Shown: piece by piece, positions 1 through 7,110 of the stretch
Layout of the letters: the number at the start of each line of letters is the position of its first letter
How positions within the stretch are numbered: the first letter of the stretch is position 1
From: Streptomyces carpinensis
Lineage (GTDB): Bacteria; Actinomycetota; Actinomycetes; Streptomycetales; Streptomycetaceae
Direction: 5' to 3'
Assembly: GCF_002154505.1 (NCBI RefSeq)
Contig: NZ_MUBM01000144.1
Coordinates: 1 to 38,081, forward strand
DNA: 38,081 nucleotides
The notes under the pieces: model-generated
Seen by the model: only the letters and a program-made list of their open reading frames with translations
Database searches by the model: none
Told to the model about the DNA's origin: nothing
Made by a program: the position numbers and the translations under genes

Positions 1-53
1 TTCACGGGGGCGGCGCACCCGCGGCCCCTTCACACGCGGAAGCGCGGGAGATC

Positions 54-719
54 GTGTTCGACTTTCTTCAAGGTTATGACCTGCTGGGAGCCTTCTGGGT
101 GACCGTGCAGCTCACCCTGCTCTCAGCCGTCGGCTCGCTGGTCTGGGGTACCCTGCTGGCCGCCATGCGGGTGGGCCCGGTGCCGCTCATGCGCGGATTC
201 GGTACCGCCTACGTCAACATCGTGCGGAACATCCCGCTGACGGTGATCATCCTGTTCACCTCGCTGGGCCTGAACCAGACACTCAACGTCACCTTCGGCA
301 CGCAGAACTTCGACACCCTCAACTTCCGGCTCGCCGTCCTCGGTCTGATCGCCTACACCTCGGCGTTCGTCTGCGAGGCGATCCGTTCCGGCATCAACAC
401 GGTGCCGGTCGGACAGGCGGAGGCGGCCCGCGCCCTCGGCCTGAACTTCACCCAGGTGCTCACCCTGGTGGTGCTGCCGCAGGCGTTCCGGTCGGTCGTC
501 GGCCCGCTGACCAACGTTCTGATCGCGCTCACCAAGAACACCACGGTGGCCGCCGCCATCGGTGTGGCCGAGGCGGCCCTGCTGATGAAGAAGATGATCG
601 AGAACGAGGCACAACTCCTGCTGATCTCCGCGATCTTCGCGTTCGGCTTCGTGTGCCTGACGCTGCCGACCGGCCTGATCCTCGGCTGGGTGGGCAAGAA
701 GGTGGCGGTGAAGCGATGA
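54..719 (+). CDS. gluC: Glutamate-type ABC transporter permease GluC
   Basis: Inner-membrane permease of a polar amino acid ABC importer; with GluD it should form the channel for a glutamate uptake system. The 221-residue product has about five hydrophobic segments and the cytoplasmic EAA loop (EAARALGLNF...LPQAFRSV, about residues 123-148) that docks to the ATPase; this is the usual length for HisM/GluC-like permeases. The start is GTG at 54, preceded by a GGGAG ribosome site. The stop overlaps the gluD start by 4 nt (ATGA), so the two are translationally coupled. The ATPase and binding protein (gluA, gluB) would lie left of the window edge. Glutamate specificity is inferred from the match to the Streptomyces/Corynebacterium gluABCD arrangement next to recA; another acidic amino acid is possible. 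Confidence 0.9.
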   Translation: MFDFLQGYDLLGAFWVTVQLTLLSAVGSLVWGTLLAAMRVGPVPLMRGFGTAYVNIVRNIPLTVIILFTSLGLNQTLNVTFGTQNFDTLNFRLAVLGLIAYTSAFVCEAIRSGINTVPVGQAEAARALGLNFTQVLTLVVLPQAFRSVVGPLTNVLIALTKNTTVAAAIGVAEAALLMKKMIENEAQLLLISAIFAFGFVCLTLPTGLILGWVGKKVAVKR

Positions 720-1600
720 GCTCGGTGCTGTACGACGCGCAGGGGCCCAGGGCCAAGCGGCGCAACGTCGTCTACACGATCGTGTTCCTGCTCGCCCTCG
801 CGGGGGTCGTCTGGTGGGTGTACCAGAGCCTGAGCGAAAAGGGGCAGCTGGACTGGGAGAAGTGGAAGCCCTTCTTCTCCGGTTCCGAGGCTTGGACCAC
901 GTACATACTGCCGGGCCTGAAGAACACGCTGATCGCGGCGGCCGTGTCGATGGTCGTCGCGCTGCCCCTCGGAGCCTTCTTCGGCATAGCCCGCCTTTCC
1001 GACCACGCCTGGGTCCGTGTTCCGGCCGCCGTGATCGTGGAGTTCTTCCGCGCCATCCCGGTGCTGATCCTGATGATCTTCGGGAACGCGCTGTTCGCCC
1101 AGTACTCCAACGTCAGCTCCGACGACCGCCCCCTGTACGCCGTCGTCACCGGCCTGGTGCTCTACAACGCCTCGGTGCTGGCGGAGATCGTCCGGGCCGG
1201 CATCCTGGCCCTGCCCAAGGGCCAGTCTGAGGCCGCCCAGGCCATCGGCCTGCGCAAGACCCAGACCATGACGTCGATCCTGCTGCCGCAGGCGGTGACC
1301 GCGATGCTGCCGGCCATCGTCAGCCAGCTGGTGGTGATCGTGAAGGACACCGCACTCGGCGGCGCGATCCTCACCTTCCCGGAGCTGCTTGCGGCGGTCT
1401 CCCCGATGAGTTCCTACTACGGTGCGAACACGATCGCGAGCTTCACGATCGTGGCGCTGATCTACGTGGCGCTCAACTTCAGCCTCACCAGCTTCGCGAG
1501 CTGGCTGGAGCGGCGGCTGCGCCGTGCCAAGAAGTCGACCGGTGCGGTGCTGGCGCCGGCGGCGGTGGCGGGCGCCGAGTCGGCCGGCACCGCGGCCTGA
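716..1600 (+). CDS. gluD: Glutamate-type ABC transporter permease GluD
   Basis: Second permease subunit of the importer, partner of GluC. The 294-residue protein begins with a cytoplasmic basic stretch, then hydrophobic segments from about residue 20 and the EAA loop (EAAQAIGLRK...LLPQAVTAML, about residues 175-200). The tail after the last membrane segment is Arg/Lys and Ala rich and probably disordered. The start is the ATG at 716, which overlaps the gluC stop; an upstream in-frame start at 653 would sit inside gluC and has no support. The gene ends 25 nt before a stem-loop, so it is likely the last cistron of the glu operon. Confidence 0.9.
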   Translation: MSSVLYDAQGPRAKRRNVVYTIVFLLALAGVVWWVYQSLSEKGQLDWEKWKPFFSGSEAWTTYILPGLKNTLIAAAVSMVVALPLGAFFGIARLSDHAWVRVPAAVIVEFFRAIPVLILMIFGNALFAQYSNVSSDDRPLYAVVTGLVLYNASVLAEIVRAGILALPKGQSEAAQAIGLRKTQTMTSILLPQAVTAMLPAIVSQLVVIVKDTALGGAILTFPELLAAVSPMSSYYGANTIASFTIVALIYVALNFSLTSFASWLERRLRRAKKSTGAVLAPAAVAGAESAGTAA

Positions 1601-1625
1601 CGGAGGGTCACCCGGCAGATGCGAC

Positions 1626-1659
1626 ACGGGGGCAGTGGAGTGATCACCACCGCCCCCGT
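1626..1659 (+). terminator. Stem-loop after gluD
   Basis: Two 13-nt arms (1626-1638 and 1647-1659) pair with a single A-C mismatch around an 8-nt loop; the core is GGGGGC against GCCCCC. There is no clear T-run, as is common for Streptomyces terminators. Its place 25 nt after the gluD stop suggests the end of the glu transcript. Confidence 0.6.
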
Positions 1660-1775
1660 CACTTGACGCAAGCAGCGGCAATGGGTTGCATACGTTCTGT
1701 GATCGTGCACCCTGCTCCTACTGTTTGTTCACGTCTGTCCGTCAGGACACCGCTGCGGGCAGGGGACGCCGCGCC

Positions 1776-3395
1776 GTGGACCCGGTGATCGTCGTCGGAG
1801 CGGGGCCTGTCGGGCTCACGCTCGCCCTGGCGCTGGCGCGCCAGGAGGTGCCGTCCGTCGTGCTCGACGAGACACCGGGCAGGGAGACACCGCGCGCCGC
1901 GCGCACGGTCGTGCTGCGCGAGGACACGGCCGCTCTGGTGGAGCGGCTGGCCGGTGTGGCGCTCGGCCCGGCCGGGCTGCGCTGGGCCGGATGGCGGCTG
2001 CTGCGGCGCAAGCAGGTGACGGGCGAGGTCGCCTTCGGCGACACCGGGACGACCGGTGACGGCGTGCCCGCACCGCTGCACATCGCCCAGCACGTCCTGA
2101 CCGGCGCCCTGCGCGCCGCCGTCGCCCGCGAGCCGCTGGTCGAACTCGCCACCGACAGCCGCCTCGACACCATAGAGCAGGAGGCAGCAGGCGTCACCGC
2201 CCACACCCGTGGCCCGAACGGCACCTGGTGGCGCGGCGGTTACCTCGTCGGTTGCGACGGGCCGCGCTCGACCGTGCGCAAGCTTCAGGACATCCGCTTC
2301 CCCGGCCGTACGGCCGTCGAGCGGCATGCCGTCGCGGCACTGCGCACGGAACTCCCCCGACCCGAGGAAGCGTTCCTCCACCGGTCGCCGCCGTGGCGGA
2401 CCACCGGTCCCTTCGCCGGGGAGATCACCGCACGCCCGCTCCCGGACGGCGTGTGGCGGCTGGACTGGCTGCTGCCGCCCGGCAAGGACCTGGTCACGCC
2501 CGAGCTGCTGGTCTCCCGGATCCGGGAGACGCTGACCGGCTGGACCGGAGAGTCCTCGCCGTCGTACGAACTCCTGGACGCCGGAGTCCACACGGTCCAC
2601 CACCGGCTGGCCCGCCGTTGGCGCGCCGGTCGCGTCTTCGTCGCCGGGGACGCGGCGCACCTGCTGGGCGCGTTCGGCACGCACGGGCTGGACGAGGGCC
2701 TGCGGGACGCCGACAACCTGGCCTGGAAACTGGCCACGGCCTGGCACCACGGGCCGCACGAGGCTCTGCTGGACAGCTACCAGGCGGAGCGGCGGGCGAT
2801 CGTCGCCGCCCGGCTGCGAGCCGCGGACCAGGTGCTGCCGGTGCTGCGCGGGGGCGGCGGGCTGCGCTCGTACGTCCCCGGGGCGGCACGCGCCCACGAC
2901 GCGATGCTCACCGACGGCCACGTGGGGCGCGGCGCGCTGGGTACGCCGGGGGCGTACGGCGACTCGCCGCTCGCATCTCCGGGCTTCGACTCGGAGGTGC
3001 CGGTGGACACGCCGGTCGGCGCGCCGGTCGCCGATGTGGTGGTGACGGCCGAGGACGGCTCGTTCGTACCGCTGCGGGAGCGGCTGGGCCGGGGGGCGCT
3101 GCTGGTGGTGCTGGTGGCACCGGGCTCGATGGTGTGGGAGCGCCGGCACTGGGTGGGCGCCGGGATCATGCCCCGGCTGGCGGCCGCGGTGACCGCCCTG
3201 CCGCACCGCGCCGAGCTGCTGGTCGCCGAGAGCTACCCGGGGGCAGCCCCCCACACCGTGCTGCTGGTGCGCCCCGACGGACACCTGGTCACGGCGCTCG
3301 GCGGAGTCCGCCCCGCCGACCTGTACACGGCGGCGGAGGCCACGCTCGGCGGCCCGGGACACACGGCGACACGGGCGGAGGCGGGCGCACGCTGA
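1776..3395 (+). CDS. FAD-dependent aromatic-ring monooxygenase (PHBH/MhpA-like)
   Basis: Class A flavoprotein hydroxylase using FAD and NAD(P)H to hydroxylate an aromatic or polyketide-like substrate. The 539-residue chain opens with a Rossmann FAD-binding motif (VIVVGAGPVGLT, residues 4-15), has a central GCDGPRS motif of the DG type, and the second FAD signature GDAAHLLGAFGTHGLDEG near residue 290. The C-terminal about 150 residues resemble the thioredoxin-like domain of the phenol hydroxylase/RdmE group. I chose GTG 1776 because the Rossmann fold starts there and an AGGGGA ribosome site lies about 9 nt upstream; an earlier in-frame TTG at 1686 would add a cysteine-rich tail untypical of the family. 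It is a single gene, bounded by hairpins on both sides. The substrate cannot be read from sequence. Confidence 0.85.
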   Translation: MDPVIVVGAGPVGLTLALALARQEVPSVVLDETPGRETPRAARTVVLREDTAALVERLAGVALGPAGLRWAGWRLLRRKQVTGEVAFGDTGTTGDGVPAPLHIAQHVLTGALRAAVAREPLVELATDSRLDTIEQEAAGVTAHTRGPNGTWWRGGYLVGCDGPRSTVRKLQDIRFPGRTAVERHAVAALRTELPRPEEAFLHRSPPWRTTGPFAGEITARPLPDGVWRLDWLLPPGKDLVTPELLVSRIRETLTGWTGESSPSYELLDAGVHTVHHRLARRWRAGRVFVAGDAAHLLGAFGTHGLDEGLRDADNLAWKLATAWHHGPHEALLDSYQAERRAIVAARLRAADQVLPVLRGGGGLRSYVPGAARAHDAMLTDGHVGRGALGTPGAYGDSPLASPGFDSEVPVDTPVGAPVADVVVTAEDGSFVPLRERLGRGALLVVLVAPGSMVWERRHWVGAGIMPRLAAAVTALPHRAELLVAESYPGAAPHTVLLVRPDGHLVTALGGVRPADLYTAAEATLGGPGHTATRAEAGAR

Positions 3396-3418
3396 CGGCC
3401 GGGCATCTGGGGGGCCGT

Positions 3419-3457
3419 ACTCACCGTCACTGTGGGGTCCGCATGGTGACGGTGAGT
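3419..3457. terminator. Perfect 12-bp inverted repeat after the monooxygenase
   Basis: ACTCACCGTCAC (3419-3430) is exactly complementary to GTGACGGTGAGT (3446-3457), with a 15-nt loop. It lies 24 nt after the monooxygenase stop, so it can act as its terminator. The right arm ends on the first base of a TTGACC -35 element of the next transcription unit, so an operator role is equally possible. Confidence 0.55.
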
Positions 3458-3486
3458 TGACCGGTTTCGGTTCGCCGTGTTCTACT
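3457..3486 (+). promoter_or_regulatory. Predicted promoter of the cysteine leader/dioxygenase unit
   Basis: TTGACC (3457-3462) as -35, an 18-bp spacer and TCTACT (3481-3486) as -10. The predicted transcription start falls about 7 nt after the -10, on the GTG at 3494 that opens the leader peptide. That geometry predicts a leaderless mRNA. The -35 is good; the -10 is only moderately close to the housekeeping sigma consensus. Confidence 0.5.
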
Positions 3487-3493
3487 CCGGATC

Positions 3494-3580
3494 GTGACCG
3501 ACACCGATGTGCGCCTGTGGCGGAGGGTCCATATGGACCTCGTCCGCTATGCGGGCTGCGTGTGTCACCCGTTCTGCTGA
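3494..3580 (+). CDS. Cysteine-rich leader peptide (putative attenuator uORF)
   Basis: A 28-residue ORF that ends AGCVCHPFC-stop: three cysteine codons within its last seven sense codons, the final one directly before TGA (3578-3580). The middle contains RRVHMDLVRYAG, which matches from memory the Arg-Val-His-x-Asp-Leu-Val signature of actinobacterial 'putative leader peptides' found in front of sulfur genes. Two starts are possible: a leaderless GTG at 3494 or an ATG at 3533 with a GGAGGG site upstream (15 residues). The dioxygenase starts 104 nt downstream. Known family behaviour: polycysteine small ORFs in mycobacteria act as ribosome-mediated cysteine-responsive attenuators. That this one senses cysteine is inferred. 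Confidence 0.7.
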   Translation: MTDTDVRLWRRVHMDLVRYAGCVCHPFC

Positions 3581-3683
3581 ATTCGCATCCCTCATCCCGC
3601 GCGCGCCGCTCTCGCGCCTCCTGCGCTCATTGCACCACCGTGCCGCCGCGCGCCTTCCGCGAACGCTCTTCAGGACGGTGTAC

Positions 3684-4265
3684 GTGTCTGTCTTCTCTTC
3701 CGCATCCCCATCCGTTCCCGCCACCACCGCGTCCACGACCGCCTCGCCTGCTCCGGCTGCTCGGCAACCTGCGGGTCCCACCCAGGCTGAGCTCCTTGAC
3801 TTCGCGCGGCGGGTGGCCGCCGACGCCGAGCTGATCGCCTCCCTGCCGCTCGACCCCGAGGGCCGCACCTGGGTGCGGCTGGAGGGGCCCGCGGGCAGCG
3901 AGGCCTGGCTGATCGGCTGGCCGCCCGGCACCGGGACCGGCTGGCACGACCACGCCGACTCGGTCGGTGCCTTCGTCACGGCCTCCGGTGAGCTGACGGA
4001 GAACTCGCTCGCCGCACGGCTGCCCACCGACGGCTGGAAGACCCTGGAACTCACCGACGGCGTGGACCGCGAGCGACGGCTCCCGGCCGGCCAGGGGCGC
4101 GCCTTCGGGCGCCACCACGTCCACGAGGTGCTCAACAGGTCCACCGACCGACACGCGATCTCCGTGCACGCCTACTACCCGCCGCTGCCGCGGATCCGTC
4201 GCTACAGTCGCACCGGCCAGACGTTGCGTCTGGAACAGGTCGAGCGCCCGGAGGACTGGCAGTGA
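3684..4265 (+). CDS. Cysteine dioxygenase (type I, cupin)
   Basis: Mononuclear iron thiol dioxygenase converting L-cysteine and O2 to cysteine sulfinate in the cytoplasm. The 193-residue cupin carries the HxH pair H88/H90 and a later histidine H147 (HHVHEVLN) as probable iron ligands, and S160-x-H162-x-Y164, the Ser-His-Tyr triad of cysteine dioxygenases. The first about 30 residues are Ser/Thr/Ala/Pro rich and probably disordered. I chose GTG 3684 (GTG 3678 is an alternative) because AGGACGG lies just upstream; a longer in-frame start at 3507 would overlap the leader peptide. The stop overlaps the rhodanese start (GTGA, 4 nt). The leader peptide upstream suggests control by cysteine supply. 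A 3-mercaptopropionate dioxygenase is a less likely alternative. Confidence 0.85.
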   Translation: MSVFSSASPSVPATTASTTASPAPAARQPAGPTQAELLDFARRVAADAELIASLPLDPEGRTWVRLEGPAGSEAWLIGWPPGTGTGWHDHADSVGAFVTASGELTENSLAARLPTDGWKTLELTDGVDRERRLPAGQGRAFGRHHVHEVLNRSTDRHAISVHAYYPPLPRIRRYSRTGQTLRLEQVERPEDWQ

Positions 4266-4663
4266 GCGGCGTGGACGAACAGCTGGTCGGGATCGACGAG
4301 CTGCTGGAGCGGGTCCGTCGCGGTTATGAGCGCGTCGAGCCACGTGCGGCGTACACCATCGCCCGGGCCGGCGAGGCCCTGCTGGTGGACATCCGTTACG
4401 CCGCGTTGCGCGAGCGGGACGGGCTGATCCCCGGCGCCCTCGTCGTCGAGCGCAACGAACTGGAGTGGCGACTGGACCCCCAGGGCAGCCACCGCCTCCC
4501 CGAGGCCACCGGCCACGACCTGCAAATCGTGATCGTCTGCAACGAGGGCTACGCGTCGAGCCTGGCAGTCGCTTCCCTGCACCAGCTGGGCCTGCACCGG
4601 GCGACCGACCTGGTCGGCGGATTCCAGGCGTGGCGGGCGGCCGGGCTGCCGGTGACGTCGTAG
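4262..4663 (+). CDS. Rhodanese-like domain protein
   Basis: Single-domain sulfurtransferase-like protein of 133 residues. The active-site loop is CNEGYAS with Cys93 in the position that carries the persulfide; the preceding beta strand (LQIVIVC) and the closing GGFQAWRAAGLPV motif are typical. The loop lacks the Arg common in thiosulfate sulfurtransferases (CRxGxR), so the donor may not be thiosulfate. It starts at GTG 4262, overlapping the cysteine dioxygenase stop by 4 nt, so the two are co-translated. The pair suggests disposal or re-routing of sulfur released by cysteine oxidation, or detoxification of sulfide/persulfide; this is inference from context. Confidence 0.85.
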   Translation: MSGVDEQLVGIDELLERVRRGYERVEPRAAYTIARAGEALLVDIRYAALRERDGLIPGALVVERNELEWRLDPQGSHRLPEATGHDLQIVIVCNEGYASSLAVASLHQLGLHRATDLVGGFQAWRAAGLPVTS

Positions 4664-4675
4664 ACGGACGCGCGG

Positions 4676-4772
4676 GTGCCGCAGTGACGGCGTAGCGGCA
4701 CTGCTGGGACGGCGCAGGGGTGCCGCAAGGAGGGCGTAGCGGCGCCGCGGGAACGGGGACGTGGTGCCGCAG
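4676..4772 (+). repeat. Imperfect 44-bp tandem repeat after the rhodanese gene
   Basis: GTGCCGCA recurs at 4676, 4720 and 4764, exactly 44 bp apart; the first two copies also share GGCGTAGCGGC at matching positions. The first copy contains the inverted repeat GTGCCGC / GCGGCAC, able to form a hairpin. It fills most of the 211-nt gap between the rhodanese gene and the recX stop, where I see no gene. It may serve as a bidirectional terminator between convergent units. Confidence 0.55.
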
Positions 4773-4874
4773 GGCCGCCGGGCCGGCGGCGAAGGCCGCT
4801 CGGACGCTCGCGGTCTGCGGGACGATCGCGTCCAGGTGGCGCGATCACGTCCTGATCTGTGAGTACCTGATCTC

Positions 4875-5666
4875 TCAGTACCCCTCGTCGCCGAGGAACT
4901 CCGTGTCCTCGCCCTCCTCCTCCAGCGCCTGTCTGACCACTCGCAGGGCCAGCCCCTGCGAGTAGCCCTTGCGGGCGAGCATGCCGGCCAGGCGGCGCAA
5001 CCGCTTGTCGCGGTCCAGGCCCCGGGTGGAGCGCAGCTTTCGGGCCACGAGCTCGCGCGCGGTGGTCTCCTCCTGCTCGCTGTCGAGCCGGCCGACGGCC
5101 TCGTCGATCAGCGTGGCGTCGACGCCCTTGGTGCGCAGTTCCTGGGCGAGCGCGCGCCGGGCCAGTCCACGCCCGTGATGCCGGGACTCCACCCACGCGT
5201 CCGCGAACGCGCTGTCGTCGATCAGCCCGACCTCCTCGAACCGGGACAGCACCTGCTCCGCCGCCTCGTCCGGGATCTCCCGCTTGCGCAGGGCGTCCGC
5301 GAGCTGCTTGCGGGTGCGTGGGGTCCCGGTGAGCAGGCGCAGACAGATCGCTCGCGCCCGCTCCACCGGGTCCCCCGGAGACTCCCCCTGCTCGGCCCTC
5401 GACAAGGAAGAGGTGTCCCCCTCTGCCACGGACGCCTCGTCGAAGCCCCGCCGACGACGCCCGTGCCCGCCGCGCGACCCGCCGTCACGCGAGCCGCCCC
5501 GGCGTGAGCCGGTCGTGCCACCGTCCAGCCGGTACGCGTCGTCGTCCCCGTGCACACCGGCACCGTCCGCGCCCGCGCCAGGCCGGTTCCCGGTGCCCCT
5601 CCCCCGTGGGGCACCGGAAGCTGTGTGCCCGTACTCGTACTCGGCCCAGTCGGTTCGCCGTGTCAC
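4875..5666 (-). CDS. recX: RecA regulator RecX
   Basis: Cytoplasmic modulator that binds RecA filaments and restrains recombination and SOS induction. The C-terminal about 165 residues hold the RecX three-helix repeats: ARAICLRLLTGTPRTRKQLADAL, then EEVGLIDDSAFADAWVESR, then GYSQGLALRVVRQAL. The first about 95 residues are a Gly/Arg/Asp-rich low-complexity extension containing SRRGGSRDGGSRGGHGRRRR, absent from compact RecX proteins; it may help contact DNA. It starts at GTG 5666, only 3 nt after the recA stop, so it is co-transcribed with recA. A shorter protein starting inside the extension cannot be excluded. Confidence 0.9.
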   Translation of the reverse strand: MTRRTDWAEYEYGHTASGAPRGRGTGNRPGAGADGAGVHGDDDAYRLDGGTTGSRRGGSRDGGSRGGHGRRRRGFDEASVAEGDTSSLSRAEQGESPGDPVERARAICLRLLTGTPRTRKQLADALRKREIPDEAAEQVLSRFEEVGLIDDSAFADAWVESRHHGRGLARRALAQELRTKGVDATLIDEAVGRLDSEQEETTARELVARKLRSTRGLDRDKRLRRLAGMLARKGYSQGLALRVVRQALEEEGEDTEFLGDEGY

Positions 5667-5669
5667 GGG

Positions 5670-6797
5670 TCAGCTCTTGGCCGCGGCGGCCTTGGGCTTG
5701 GTGGCCTTGGCGGCCGCCGGAGCGGGCACCGTCTTGGCCGCGTCGCCCGTGACGGCCGAGACCGCAGCGTCCCCGCCCGGCTCGGCGGTCGGCTCCTCCG
5801 GCCGCACACCGACGCCCAGCTTCTCCTTGATCTTCTTCTCGATCTCGTTGGCCAGGTCGGGGTTGTCCTTGAGGAAGTTGCGCGCGTTCTCCTTGCCCTG
5901 GCCGAGCTGGTCGCCCTCGTACGTGTACCAGGCGCCGGCCTTGCGGACGAAGCCGTGCTCCACACCCATGTCGATCAGGCCGCCCTCGCGGCTGATGCCC
6001 TGGCCGTAGAGGATGTCGAACTCGGCCTGCTTGAAGGGCGGAGCGACCTTGTTCTTGACGACCTTGCAGCGGGTGCGGTTGCCGACCGCCTCGGTGCCGT
6101 CCTTCAGGGTCTCGATGCGGCGGATGTCGATGCGCACGGAGGCGTAGAACTTCAGCGCGCGGCCACCGGTCGTGGTCTCCGGGGAGCCGAACATCACACC
6201 GATCTTCTCGCGCAGCTGGTTGATGAAGATCGCGGTGGTCTTCGACTGGTTGAGCGCACTGGTGATCTTACGGAGCGCCTGGCTCATCAGGCGGGCCTGC
6301 AGACCCACGTGCGAGTCGCCCATCTCGCCCTCGATCTCCGCGCGCGGGACGAGCGCGGCCACCGAGTCGATGACGATGAGATCCAGCGCACCGGAGCGGA
6401 CCAGCATGTCCACGATCTCCAGCGCCTGCTCGCCGTTGTCCGGCTGGGAGAGGATCAGGTTGTCGATGTCGACACCGAGCTTGCGCGCGTACTCGGGGTC
6501 GAGGGCGTGCTCCGCGTCCACGAAGGCCACCTGGCCGCCGGCCTTCTGCGCGTTCGCCACGGCGTGCAGGGTCAGGGTCGTCTTGCCGGAGGACTCCGGG
6601 CCGTAGATCTCCACGACTCGGCCACGCGGCAGGCCCCCGACGCCGAGGGCCACGTCGAGCGCGGTCGACCCGGTCGGGATGACCTCGATGGGCTCCTTCG
6701 ACCGCTCGCCCATGCGCATGACCGCGCCCTTGCCGAATTGCCGTTCAATCTGTGCGAGCGCGGCGTCGAGCGCCTTCTCGCGGTCGGTTCCTGCCAT
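5670..6797 (-). CDS. recA: Recombinase RecA
   Basis: ATP-dependent strand-exchange protein and co-protease for LexA self-cleavage. The 375-residue product has Walker A GPESSGKT (66-73), Walker B LDLIVIDS (about 138-145), the MGDSHVGLQARLMSQALRK region, and a long Ala/Lys/Pro-rich tail after residue 330 as in other streptomycetes. There is no intein, unlike M. tuberculosis RecA. The start is ATG 6797 (MAGTDREKALDAAL) with GGTGGA upstream; a longer in-frame reading to 6899 is not supported. It is followed directly by recX. Its promoter carries an SOS operator about 165 nt upstream of the ATG, giving a long untranslated leader. Confidence 0.97.
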   Translation of the reverse strand: MAGTDREKALDAALAQIERQFGKGAVMRMGERSKEPIEVIPTGSTALDVALGVGGLPRGRVVEIYGPESSGKTTLTLHAVANAQKAGGQVAFVDAEHALDPEYARKLGVDIDNLILSQPDNGEQALEIVDMLVRSGALDLIVIDSVAALVPRAEIEGEMGDSHVGLQARLMSQALRKITSALNQSKTTAIFINQLREKIGVMFGSPETTTGGRALKFYASVRIDIRRIETLKDGTEAVGNRTRCKVVKNKVAPPFKQAEFDILYGQGISREGGLIDMGVEHGFVRKAGAWYTYEGDQLGQGKENARNFLKDNPDLANEIEKKIKEKLGVGVRPEEPTAEPGGDAAVSAVTGDAAKTVPAPAAAKATKPKAAAAKS

Positions 6798-6886
6798 GGG
6801 TTCCACCCGGTTTGCTTGAGTCGATCGCTTCACGTCAAAGACGCTAACGCCTGCCACTGACAATGCGCCTCGACGCACGTCCGGCC

Positions 6887-6895
6887 TGTGGATAA
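6887..6895 (-). promoter_or_regulatory. DnaA-box match in the recA leader
   Basis: On the minus strand the sequence reads TTATCCACA, a perfect match to the E. coli 9-mer DnaA box; the usual Streptomyces version is TTGTCCACA. It lies in the recA untranslated leader, 90 nt before the start codon, and sits in a small dyad (GTGG ATAA CCAC). A single box could bind DnaA weakly; function is unproven. Confidence 0.4.
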
Positions 6896-6954
6896 CCACG
6901 GGATCTACTACCCCATAACTGGGCGAAATCCCCTCCGTTGAGCCCGCCGGAACA

Positions 6955-6987
6955 CCTATAAGAATAGATGTTCGATTTTTGTGTCAA
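6955..6987 (-). promoter_or_regulatory. recA promoter with LexA (SOS) operator
   Basis: On the minus strand TTGACA (6987-6982) is a perfect -35. The operator GAACATCTATTC (6973-6962) lies just downstream; it fits the actinobacterial GAAC-N4-GTTC SOS box with one change and closely resembles, from memory, the Streptomyces recA box GAACATCCATTC. The -10 is either TATTCT (spacing 15) or TATAGG (spacing 21); neither is ideal, typical of repressed SOS promoters. The rest of the 313-nt gap (6798-7110) holds the recA leader and no visible gene. Confidence 0.75.
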
Positions 6988-7110
6988 GCGCACCACACGC
7001 CACCGGGGCGTCCCGGCCGTCCGCCGTTCCCCCGCCTACTCCCCGCGCGGTACGCGGGATGACTTCAGCCGGACGACGACGGCCCACGGCGCCTTCGCGA
7101 GGCTTGCGCC

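Noticed and set aside
1686..1775. Cys-rich N-terminal extension or second cysteine leader before the monooxygenase
   Set aside because: The cysteines are scattered, there is no signature motif, and the FAD Rossmann fold with its ribosome site begins at 1776.
3507..3683. Longer cysteine dioxygenase starting at 3507
   Set aside because: It would overlap the leader peptide, has no ribosome site, and adds residues unrelated to the cupin; AGGACGG before 3684 fixes the start.
5670..6797. Intein in RecA as in some mycobacteria
   Set aside because: The RecA sequence is contiguous through the ATP-binding motifs and of normal length.
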